A stretch of 9,185 nucleotides of DNA from Halococcaceae archaeon (lineage in GTDB: Archaea; Halobacteriota; Halobacteria; Halobacteriales; Halalkalicoccaceae), in assembly GCA_007128515.1 (NCBI GenBank), contig SKXI01000339.1, positions 1 through 9,185 of the forward strand, read 5' to 3'. The position numbers and the translations under genes were made by a program. Shown in pieces: positions 1 to 9,163 of this stretch. The notes below the pieces were generated by a model. The model saw nothing but the letters and a program-made list of their open reading frames with translations, ran no database searches and was not told the DNA's origin. The stretch's first letter is position 1. The number at the start of each line of letters is the position of its first letter.

Positions 1-770
1 GCGACCTCCGCGAGCACCGCCACGCCCGAGGCGTTGTCGAGCGCTCCCTCGCTGATGTCGTGGCCGTCGACGTGCGCCCCGACCAGGACCTCCCTCCCTG
101 TCGCTGGCCCGACGGTCCCGATCGTGTTCCGGGAGGTCCCCTCACCGACGGTCACGTCGACGCTCACCTCCCCCTCGATCGCTCCCGCTCGGGCGTACTC
201 CGCGAGACGTTCGCCCTCCTCGGCGCTGATCCCGATCGCCGGGAGCGGTCCCATCACGTCGGTGCCGCCGCCGAGCGATCCGGTCGGCGGCAGACAGCCC
301 GGAACGTGGTTCTGGTAGACGAACGCGACCGCGCCGGCCTCGTAGGCTCGGAAGTACTTCTCGCGGCGGTGCATCCAGCGGTGGTGGCTCGGGGCGTCCG
401 AACGCGCGACGACGATCGTCCCCTCCAGGTCCGCGCGCTCGAAGTCGCCGGGGAGGCCGTAACCGAGGTGGACGACCTCCCCCGCTGCCTCGCCCGCCGG
501 ACTCCCGGGCAGCGAGATCACGTCGAACGTGCGTTCTCTCGGGACGTCGATCGAGAACCGTGAGGAACCACGCTCCCACCGGGGGATCTCGAACTCGTGG
601 GCGTGGACGTCGCGCACTCCGATCTCCTCGAACGTCTCCGCGAGTCGCTCGTGGCCAGCGCGCTCACCCTCGCTCGCGGCGAGGCGAGAGCCGATCTCCG
701 AGAGGTCGAACAGCAGGTCCCGTCCCAGCGAGGAGGTGTAGCTCTCGCCGATCCAGTCGGTCCGGTCCAT
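1..770 (-). CDS. M28-family zinc aminopeptidase with PA domain (3' end cut off by window)
   Basis: My translation from the ATG at 770 stays open to the left edge, giving 256 residues without a stop, so the C-terminal part lies outside. Near the cut, GAHVDGHD (His233, Asp235) followed by GALDNASG (Asp245) matches the first zinc-ligand region of M28 peptidases, where the His and the second Asp bind the two metals. Residues about 95-185, including a VVARSDAP stretch and an EAGAVAFVYQN stretch, look like the protease-associated (PA) insert common in these enzymes. The family removes N-terminal amino acids from peptides. No signal peptide is visible (the N-terminus begins MDRTDWIGES), so a cytoplasmic role in peptide turnover is inferred. 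The start is supported by a TATA-like element 26 bp upstream. The remaining metal ligands and the catalytic Glu are not in view or not assigned, so activity cannot be judged. Specificity is unknown. Confidence 0.9.
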   Translation of the reverse strand, partial: MDRTDWIGESYTSSLGRDLLFDLSEIGSRLAASEGERAGHERLAETFEEIGVRDVHAHEFEIPRWERGSSRFSIDVPRERTFDVISLPGSPAGEAAGEVVHLGYGLPGDFERADLEGTIVVARSDAPSHHRWMHRREKYFRAYEAGAVAFVYQNHVPGCLPPTGSLGGGTDVMGPLPAIGISAEEGERLAEYARAGAIEGEVSVDVTVGEGTSRNTIGTVGPATGREVLVGAHVDGHDISEGALDNASGVAVLAEV

Positions 771-865
771 GCCGGGCGCTCTCCCAGGGCACGTATAACC
801 GCTGAGGTAGGAGACAGATCGACCGGCAGCGGCCGGTTCTTATCGACGCCCAACGACCCCCGGCC
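771..865. promoter_or_regulatory. Divergent leaderless promoters for peptidase and CapA-family genes
   Basis: This 95-bp gap separates two genes read in opposite directions. On the minus strand GGTTATACG (800-792) is centred about 26 bp before the peptidase ATG. On the plus strand TTCTTATC (837-844) is centred about 25 bp before the CapA-family ATG. Archaeal TATA boxes sit roughly 25 bp upstream of the transcription start, so both mRNAs would begin at or within a few bases of the start codon. No Shine-Dalgarno is seen before either gene, which fits leaderless translation as is usual in haloarchaea. The two elements are about 45 bp apart, so one regulator could affect both; no clear operator is seen. 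Confidence 0.6.
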
Positions 866-2203
866 ATGACGGATGCCACGCTCGCGCTCGCGGGGGACGC
901 CATCGTCACCCAGCGCCTCCGGACCAGAGCCGACCCCGGACTCGACCGCCTCGTCGAGACGATCCGCGGGGCTGACGCCGCCGTCACGAACCTCGAGGTG
1001 TTGCTCACCGACGGTGATGGGATCCCGGCCGCACGCTCCGGAGGGACGTACATGGACGCTCCGTCCTGGGTCGCCGACGAACTCTCCTGGATGGGCTTCG
1101 ACCTCCTCGCGGCCGCGACGAACCACGCCGGCGACCTCTCGATACCTGGAATGGAACTGACAATGCGGGCGCTGGACGGGCGAGCGATTCCCTACGCGGG
1201 ACTGGGCGAAAGCCTCGCTGCGGCGCGCGCACCAGCGTACACGGAGCGGCCCTGCGGTCGGGTCGGCCTCGTCGCCGCAACGACCAGTTTCGTTCCGGGG
1301 ACCGAAGCCGGCCACCAGCGACCCGACGCGCCCGGTCGACCCGGGGTCTCTCCGCTACGCCTGGAGACGACCTACGAGGTCCCGGCGGAGACGTACGACC
1401 TGGTGGCCGGCCTCGCCGCCGACATCGGCCTCGAGGACCCGAGAGAGCGCTACCGCGACCTCGGGTTCCCGGTCGACGGCGACGACTCGGAGGGGTTTCA
1501 CTTCCCGAACCTCCGGGGTGCGGACGTCGTCTTCGAGGAGGCGGAGGACTTCGGGATCCGCCGCGAGGTGAACGGGGAGGACGCGACGGCGATTTTGGCT
1601 CGGATCGAGGCGGCGACCCGACAGGCGGACCTCGTCGTCGCGAGCCTCCACGTCCACGAGGGAGCCGAGGGTCACCGAAACGACCACTCCGTCCCGGCCT
1701 TCCTCGAACGCTTCGCCCGCGACTGTGTCGACGCTGGCGCGGACGTCGTCTTCAGTCACGGGCCGCACCTGGTTCGTGGGATCGAACTCCACGAGGGCGC
1801 TCCCGTGCTCTACAGCCTCGGGAACCTCGCGATGCAGAACGAGACGATACCGACCCAGCCGACCGACCTCTACGACCGTTACGACCTCGACGACGACGCG
1901 CTCCCCGCCGACCTCTACGACGCCCGCACGGAGCGCGAGGGCGAGCGGATCGGCTTCCTCGCCGACGAGTGGTTCTGGCTGAGCGTCGTTCCGGTCTGTC
2001 GGTTCGAGGACGGCGAGATCGAGCGGATCGACCTCCACCCGATCGATCTCGGGTTCGAGGAGCCACGGTCGGGTCGGGGGTACCCTCGATACGCGGACGC
2101 GGAAACGGGTGAACGGATCGTCGAGCGACTCTCCGCGCTCTCGGAGCCGTACGACACCGACGTACTCTACGAGGAGGGGCGCGGGAGGGTTCGAATTTCG
2201 TAA
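866..2203 (+). CDS. CapA/PgsA-family metallophosphatase-like protein
   Basis: The 445-residue product shows the motif series of the CapA (PGA_cap) family, which has a calcineurin-like metallophosphatase fold: LAGD near residue 11, TNLE (41-44), ATNHAGD (84-90), SLHVHEG (260-266), and FSHGPHLVRG (296-305) followed by YSLGN (316-320). The Asp, Asn and His residues in these blocks are the expected metal ligands. Bacterial CapA/PgsA is a membrane-anchored component of poly-gamma-glutamate synthesis or export. Here there is no signal peptide or membrane segment, and no capB, capC or pgs partner next to it. A poly-gamma-glutamate role is therefore not supported, and a soluble hydrolase or phosphatase of unknown substrate is as likely. 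Residues about 150-235 form a less typical, acidic insert. The ATG at 866 lies 25 bp after a TATA-like element with no Shine-Dalgarno, so it is probably leaderless. Family assignment is firm; function is not. Confidence 0.88.
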   Translation: MTDATLALAGDAIVTQRLRTRADPGLDRLVETIRGADAAVTNLEVLLTDGDGIPAARSGGTYMDAPSWVADELSWMGFDLLAAATNHAGDLSIPGMELTMRALDGRAIPYAGLGESLAAARAPAYTERPCGRVGLVAATTSFVPGTEAGHQRPDAPGRPGVSPLRLETTYEVPAETYDLVAGLAADIGLEDPRERYRDLGFPVDGDDSEGFHFPNLRGADVVFEEAEDFGIRREVNGEDATAILARIEAATRQADLVVASLHVHEGAEGHRNDHSVPAFLERFARDCVDAGADVVFSHGPHLVRGIELHEGAPVLYSLGNLAMQNETIPTQPTDLYDRYDLDDDALPADLYDARTEREGERIGFLADEWFWLSVVPVCRFEDGEIERIDLHPIDLGFEEPRSGRGYPRYADAETGERIVERLSALSEPYDTDVLYEEGRGRVRIS

Positions 2204-2235
2204 CCGGACTACGTCTTTCGTACCGATTCGGGGCG

Positions 2236-2243
2236 CTTATTAC
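2236..2243 (+). promoter_or_regulatory. TATA-like element for carB
   Basis: CTTATTAC lies about 29 bp before the carB ATG at 2268, inside the 64-bp gap after the CapA-family stop. It is the only AT-rich run near the right distance. It supports both a separate carB transcript with a very short or absent leader and the choice of start codon. The reading frame itself is open further upstream, to 2109, but that stretch overlaps the preceding gene and has no resemblance to CarB. Confidence 0.55.
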
Positions 2244-2267
2244 GACGAGCGAACTCCCACCGAACGA

Positions 2268-5431
<3,164 letters not shown>

Positions 5432-5456
<25 letters not shown>

Positions 5457-5956
5457 AACTCCGCCGGGAGGTTCTCTCGCTCCCAGGCCGCTCGCTCCGC
5501 CTCGCCGAGCGTGCTCGCCCAGAGCGTGAGCAGCGTGACGAAGAACGAACCGCCGAACAGCAGGATCAACAGCGCGTCGAGAAGCGGCGAGAACGAGAAG
5601 TCGAGCAGCCCCGCGCGAAGCGCCCCGGGTGCGGAACCGAAGGCGAGCCAGCGGCCGGCGAGCGGGGCGAGACCCGCCGTGAGGATCGGATAGAGCGTCG
5701 CGTTCAGGACGGGCCCGCCCCTCGCGAGGACGAACGCGAGCGCGAACCACCCCCAGCAGGCCAACGCGGCGACGACGCCCGACCAGCGGCGCGCGCCGGC
5801 GACCTCGGTACCGGGTGCGAGCGCGTCGATCCCGCCGAAGAAGACGACTGCGGCGCCGAAGTAGCCGGCCCAGAACGCGAGGACGCCGAGACTGATCACG
5901 AGCGCGTGTCCGAGGCGACTCTCCCCGGCGAACCCGGCGAGCGCGGGCGTCTCCAT
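5432..5956 (-). CDS. Small polytopic membrane protein, function unknown
   Basis: The 174-residue product has four probable membrane segments, at about residues 17-42, 58-79, 85-106 and 124-148. The third is the weakest. An acidic, aromatic C-terminal tail follows (EAERAAWERENLPAEFYDEF). I recognise no catalytic or binding motif and no named family. It may be one of the many lineage-specific haloarchaeal membrane proteins. It starts at the ATG at 5956 with no Shine-Dalgarno. A weak TATA-like stretch (minus-strand GTTCAA, 5986-5981) lies about 27 bp upstream, so leaderless initiation is possible. Its 3' end overlaps the convergent carB end by 25 bp. The hydrophobic pattern, which the opposite frames do not show, is the main evidence that this frame is the coding one. 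Confidence 0.75.
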
Positions 5957-6039
5957 AGCTCGTCTCTCGCCGAGAGCGAGTTGAACGTTGCGAGGGACGA
6001 TCGCTACGTTTTTATGATACGTCTTCGAGGAGAGGCCAC
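5957..6039. promoter_or_regulatory. Divergent promoter region: membrane protein (-) and RNA gene (+)
   Basis: This gap holds the most AT-rich run of the window: TTTTTATGATA (about 6009-6019) on the plus strand, centred near 6014. That is about 26 bp before G6040, the first base of the RNA acceptor stem. It is a good TATA box for transcription starting at or next to the RNA 5' end, with little or no leader. On the minus strand the membrane-protein promoter is weak (GTTCAA at 5986-5981). A near-perfect 13-bp palindrome, CTCTCGCCGAGAG (5964-5976), lies between that element and the membrane-protein start and could be a regulator site. This is unproven. Confidence 0.5.
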
Positions 6040-6167
6040 GGGTGTGTAGTTCAGTCCGGAAGAACTCCTGAACTGAGGAGGAAGGTGGCGGGCGCGGCGC
6101 GCGACGTGCCCGACGTGGCGATGGGGCGTCGGTCAGGCGGCCCGGGGTTCGAGTCCTCGCGCACCCA
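6040..6167 (+). tRNA. tRNA-like RNA gene with 61 nt in place of the anticodon loop; anticodon unassigned
   Basis: I could fold a full tRNA body by eye. The acceptor stem is GGGTGTG (6040-6046) with CGCACCC (6160-6166), all seven paired with one G-T, followed by A73 at 6167. T8 and A9 are followed by D stem GTTC/GAAC (6049-6052/6062-6065) with A14, G15, GG and A21 in the loop. Anticodon stem CCTGA/TCAGG (6067-6071/6133-6137) is perfect. A 5-nt variable region ends in C48, and T stem CGGGG/CCTCG encloses loop TTCGAGT (6148-6154). Conserved pairs 8-14, 15-48, 18-55, 19-56 and 54-58 are all possible. Between the anticodon-stem strands lie 61 nt (6072-6132) instead of 7, implying a 54-nt intron or a permanent insertion. 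No excision within it yields U33, and I see no good bulge-helix-bulge. A TATA box is 26 bp upstream. CCA is not encoded, as usual in haloarchaea. It could be an unusual intron-bearing tRNA, a degenerate tRNA, or a tRNA-like regulatory RNA. Confidence 0.62.
6110..6132 (+). other. GC-rich hairpin inside the tRNA-like insertion
   Basis: CCGACG (6110-6115) pairs perfectly with CGTCGG (6127-6132) around an 11-nt loop. The 3' strand directly abuts the 3' half of the anticodon stem (TCAGG, 6133-6137), so the two helices could stack. The hairpin competes with a second pairing, CGGGC (6089-6093) with GCCCG (6108-6112). A short direct repeat, CGACGTG, occurs at 6102-6108 and 6111-6117. The insertion is therefore structured rather than a simple open loop. 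Confidence 0.5.
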
Positions 6168-6169
6168 TT

Positions 6170-7315
6170 TCACTCCCTGAGCGCTTCGACCGGCGGGACC
6201 GACGCGGCCTTCCAGGCCGGGTAGAGCCCGCTCACGACGCTGATCAGGACGCCGAAGGCGAACGCCCCGACGAGGTAGAGCGCGTTCGTCGGATCGAGGA
6301 CGACCCCGGGTTCGACCGGCGAGAACAGGGTGAGTCCCGCGACGAGCAGTCCCGTGAGTACGACGCCGGCGAGACCGCCGACGACGCCGAGCAGACCGGC
6401 TTCGACCAGCAACGTCGCCATCACCTCGCGCTTTCGCACGCCGACGGCCCTGAGGACGCCGATCTCCGTCCGGCGCTCGATCGTGCTCATCAGCATCACG
6501 TTCAGGATGGAGACGCCCGCGACGACCAGCGAGATGGCGCCCAGCCCGAGGAGGAATCCCGAGAGCAGGCCGAAAAAGTCCTCGACGTCCTCGACGACCG
6601 CCGTGAGTTCGAAGACGTCGACGCGGTCCTCGCGGGCGTTGACCGTCTCCCTGACCGCCTCCGCGATCAACGTCGCCTCCGCGCCGGAGTCCGCCTCGAC
6701 GATCACCTGGTCGTAGCCCGCATCGGAGAAGGCCGACTCCGGGAGGAGCACCGCGCCGTCGGGCGCGGCGGGGGTGAACCCCTCGGTCGGTTCGAGGACG
6801 GCGACGACCCGCAGATCGACACCCTCGACTGTGACGACGCTTCCCGCGTCGGCGTCGAGCGTCTCCGCGACGTCCGCGCCGAGGATGGCACCCTGTCGGT
6901 GTCGGTCGGGGAGCCGGCCCTCGGCGGCGACGTACACCTCGCCAGGACGGTCGATGCCGTAGACGGTGGCGAACGTCGACTCGCTCCCGCGCGAGAGCTG
7001 TGCGCCGTCGGTCTTGAGCGGGGCGACGCCTGCGTCACCGGCGACCCGCTCGATCGCACCGACGTCGCGGGCGGTGAGCTCCTCGACGCCCTCGTCCGCG
7101 TTCGGCGTGATCACGATCTGGTTGCCGATGTCCCCGATCGCGTCGTCCGCCGAGAGCGCGAGGACGTTCCCGAAGATGCCCAGCGAGGCGATGGCGAGGA
7201 CACCGATGCAGATGCCGAGACAGGCGAGCGCCGACCGCAGCCGGTGACGCGAGAGGTTCCGCCGAGCCATCAGCGCGGCGGGCAGACGGCGATCGAGCGG
7301 ATCGAGGCGGCTCAC
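6170..7315 (-). CDS. MacB/FtsX-type ABC transporter permease
   Basis: The 381-residue protein has the layout of MacB/LolC-type permeases, which move or extract substrates mechanically rather than through a wide channel. It has one N-terminal membrane segment (about 28-53) and a large extracytoplasmic domain (about 54-250, MacB_PCD-like). Three more segments follow (about 253-277, 300-330 and 345-366). Family hallmarks are visible: ERRTEIGVLRAVGV (280-293), the cytoplasmic coupling region that contacts the ATPase, and SGLYPAWKAASVPPVEALR at the C-terminus. The start is GTG at 7315, sharing GTGA with the stop of the ATPase gene. This 4-bp overlap implies translational coupling. An internal ATG at 7270 (MARRNLS) is a less likely alternative because the coupling would be lost. 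It is the last gene of the operon, and its stop is only 2 bp from the convergent RNA gene. The substrate is unknown. Confidence 0.94.
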   Translation of the reverse strand: MSRLDPLDRRLPAALMARRNLSRHRLRSALACLGICIGVLAIASLGIFGNVLALSADDAIGDIGNQIVITPNADEGVEELTARDVGAIERVAGDAGVAPLKTDGAQLSRGSESTFATVYGIDRPGEVYVAAEGRLPDRHRQGAILGADVAETLDADAGSVVTVEGVDLRVVAVLEPTEGFTPAAPDGAVLLPESAFSDAGYDQVIVEADSGAEATLIAEAVRETVNAREDRVDVFELTAVVEDVEDFFGLLSGFLLGLGAISLVVAGVSILNVMLMSTIERRTEIGVLRAVGVRKREVMATLLVEAGLLGVVGGLAGVVLTGLLVAGLTLFSPVEPGVVLDPTNALYLVGAFAFGVLISVVSGLYPAWKAASVPPVEALRE

Positions 7316-7965
7316 GCGAGCACCCCGTCCTCGATCCGAACGACTCGGTCGGCGTAGGCCTCGAGGTCGGGGTCGTGGGTGACGGCGACGACCGCGACGT
7401 CCTCCGCACAGATCGCCCGCAGTTCGTCGAGGATGCGCTCGCCGGTCTCGGTGTCCAGGTTACCCGTCGGCTCGTCGGCGAGCACGAGCGTCGGTTCGTT
7501 GACGAGGGCCCTCGCGATCGCGACGCGCTGTTTCTGCCCGCCGGAGAGTTCGCTCGGCCGGTGGGTCAGGCGGTCGCCGAGGCCGAACCGCGAGAGCAGC
7601 GCCGCCGCCCGGCCGTCGTCGCCCGAATCGAACATCGTCGGGAGCGCGACGTTCTCGACGGCGGTGAGCGTCGGGATCAGGTGGAACTCCTGGAAGACGA
7701 AGCCGACGAACTCCTTGCGCGCGAGCGTCCGGCCGCGGTCTTCGAGGCGGGTCACGTCCGTCCCGTCGAGGTATCGGGCGCCCTCGGTCGGGTCGTCGAG
7801 CAGGCCGAGTACGTTGAGCATCGTCGACTTCCCGCTGCCGGAGGGACCCATGACGGCGACGAACTCGCCGGGTTCGATCGCGAAGTCCACGTCCGAGAGC
7901 GCCGTGACGACCTCGCCGCCGCCGTCGTACCGTTTCGTGACGCCGACGAGCTCAGCGCTCGCCAC
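7312..7965 (-). CDS. MacB/LolD-type ABC transporter ATP-binding protein
   Basis: The protein hydrolyses ATP to drive the neighbouring permease. All nucleotide-binding motifs are intact in 217 residues: Walker A GPSGSGKST (40-48), Q-loop Gln92, signature LSGGQ (140-144), Walker B LVLADE (160-165), D-loop NLD (169-171) and switch His197. The FQEFHLIPTLTAVENVALP context and EPTGNLD are characteristic of the MacB/LolD/FtsE group. The frame is open upstream to 8076, but I place the start at GTG 7965. It is preceded by a strong Shine-Dalgarno (GGAGG, minus strand 7977-7973, 7 nt spacing), and homology begins right after it (ASAELVGVTKRYD). The upstream extension is Arg/Ser-rich shadow of the previous gene. 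The start overlaps the end of the CARDB-domain gene by 14 bp, and the stop overlaps the permease start by 4 bp, so the three genes form one operon. Confidence 0.96.
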   Translation of the reverse strand: MASAELVGVTKRYDGGGEVVTALSDVDFAIEPGEFVAVMGPSGSGKSTMLNVLGLLDDPTEGARYLDGTDVTRLEDRGRTLARKEFVGFVFQEFHLIPTLTAVENVALPTMFDSGDDGRAAALLSRFGLGDRLTHRPSELSGGQKQRVAIARALVNEPTLVLADEPTGNLDTETGERILDELRAICAEDVAVVAVTHDPDLEAYADRVVRIEDGVLA

Positions 7966-9163
7966 GACCTCTCCTCCACGCGAGCGCCCCGACGACCGCC
8001 GCGACGGCCAGCGCGAGCGTTCCGAGGAGCACTCCCCAGCCGAGCCGGTCGGTGAACCCGGCGGTCTCGGCCTCATCGCGGTCCTCGATCGGTAGCTCCA
8101 CCGTCTCGGTGTAGCCGACGCCGCCGTCCGTGTAGCCGATCTCGACCGGCACCGTCTCCCGGTCCCCGACCTCCGCGGTGAGCTCGAACGGGACGAAGTC
8201 GCTCTCGCCGACGCTCCCGACGAAGTAGTCGCGCTGCGGATAGGTCGGGGAGACTCCCTCCGCCTCGCCGACGCTCGCGACGACGCCCGAGAGCTCCGCG
8301 CTTCCGGTGTTGCCGACCGTCGCGCTCACCCGCACGGCGTCGCCATCGCGCGTGACGTCCGCATCGGTGACGGTCATCTCCCCCCGCCCGGGCGGGTAGG
8401 TGAGGGTCGTCTCGGCCTGGCCGGAGCCGGTGGTGAGGTCGTACTCGACGTCGATCGTGACCGCTCGCTGCTCCGAAACGGTCCCGAGGTCCACGACCAC
8501 ACGTTCGGTCTCTCCGGGGGCGAGCGGACCGACCGGCGTCCGTGCGAGCGTCTCCCCGTCGACGCTCGGGACGACCGTCACGCGCTCGGCGGCGACGGTC
8601 CCGGGGTTCGAGACCGTCACCGTCACCGGTGCGTCGAACGACGGCTCGTCGCCCTCGTCGTCCGCTCCGCCGTCGAGGATCGCCGTCAGGTCGTCGCCGC
8701 CCTCCTCCGCCTCGCTCGCCCGATCGCCCGCCCTCGCGCTCACCTCGATCGACTCCTCCGCTTCGGTGACGGCCACCGACAGCGGCACGCCCACCGTCAC
8801 GGTCTCGCCGTTCTCGTCCTCGCCTTCCGCCTCGACTCGGAGGTCACGCTCGCCCGCCTCCTCGAAGGTCAGCGAGAGCGAGACGGCGAGGTCGTCGCCC
8901 GGCGAGAGCGCGCCCGGTCCGGTCGCCTCCGCGAGCGTCTCCCCGTCCTCGACGACCGAGACGCTCGTCACGTCGACCGCCGAGGGACTGACACCGGAGT
9001 TCGCGACCGTCGCGTTCACCGTCACCGGTTCGCCGACGGCCGGCCGGTCGGTCGAGACACTCGTGTCCGTGATCGTCATCCGGGCGTCGGGGACCGCGCC
9101 GACGGCGACCGCGGCGACACAGAGAACACAGAGCGCCACGACCGCCGTCACTCCTGGTTTCAC
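7952..9163 (-). CDS. Secreted, membrane-anchored CARDB/Ig-like domain protein of an ABC operon
   Basis: The 403-residue product starts with a Sec-type signal peptide (MKPG, hydrophobic 5-23). It ends with one membrane segment (about 375-396) and a basic tail RRGRGER, so most of it lies outside the cell. The exterior part holds about three beta-rich repeats, at about 28-132, 173-256 and 260-358. Each has the CARDB-like signature of paired statements such as VTVNATVANSGVS, VTVTVSNPGTV and VRVSATVGNTGSA, plus LSPGDD/LAPGETE turns. A very acidic linker (about 150-176) joins the first two. Similar archaeal proteins (COG1361-like) are often next to MacB-type ABC genes, so it is probably the extracytoplasmic partner of the two genes that follow, with which it overlaps. 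No lipobox is seen. The start is GTG at 9163. The frame is open from there to the right edge, so a start further upstream cannot be excluded. Its promoter is outside the window. Confidence 0.82.
   Translation of the reverse strand: MKPGVTAVVALCVLCVAAVAVGAVPDARMTITDTSVSTDRPAVGEPVTVNATVANSGVSPSAVDVTSVSVVEDGETLAEATGPGALSPGDDLAVSLSLTFEEAGERDLRVEAEGEDENGETVTVGVPLSVAVTEAEESIEVSARAGDRASEAEEGGDDLTAILDGGADDEGDEPSFDAPVTVTVSNPGTVAAERVTVVPSVDGETLARTPVGPLAPGETERVVVDLGTVSEQRAVTIDVEYDLTTGSGQAETTLTYPPGRGEMTVTDADVTRDGDAVRVSATVGNTGSAELSGVVASVGEAEGVSPTYPQRDYFVGSVGESDFVPFELTAEVGDRETVPVEIGYTDGGVGYTETVELPIEDRDEAETAGFTDRLGWGVLLGTLALAVAAVVGALAWRRGRGER
7966..7977 (-). promoter_or_regulatory. Strong Shine-Dalgarno that fixes the ATPase start
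   Basis: The minus strand reads GGAGGAGAGGTC directly before the GTG at 7965. The GGAGG core matches the 3' end of haloarchaeal 16S rRNA, with 7 nt spacing. It lies inside the coding end of the upstream gene and supports internal initiation in a polycistronic mRNA. This contrasts with the leaderless first genes in this window. Confidence 0.7.

Noticed and set aside
2109..2267. N-terminal extension of carB by 53 codons
   Set aside because: It overlaps the CapA-family gene out of frame, bears no resemblance to CarB, and contains the TATA-like element for the start at 2268.
6072..6132. Box C/D guide RNA inside the insertion, as in the haloarchaeal tRNA-Trp intron
   Set aside because: CTGA-like D boxes occur nearby, but I find no C box resembling RUGAUGA at a suitable place, so a guide RNA is not supported.
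6040..6167. tRNA-Ser, Asp, Glu or Ala call from forced 7-nt loops (anticodons UGA, GUC, UUC, UGC)
   Set aside because: Each needs C33 and a different arbitrary splice point. Ser would also need a long variable arm. No identity is justified.
6085..6180. Short open frame (31 codons, GTG start) behind an SD-like GGAGG at 6077-6081 inside the RNA gene
   Set aside because: The spacing is only 3 nt, the frame crosses the conserved T arm and acceptor stem of the tRNA-like RNA, and the peptide has no distinctive feature. It is most simply chance in GC-rich sequence.
7966..8076. N-terminal extension of the ABC ATPase by 37 codons
   Set aside because: The Arg/Ser-rich stretch is the shadow of the upstream CARDB gene. 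The Shine-Dalgarno and the start of homology both point to GTG 7965.
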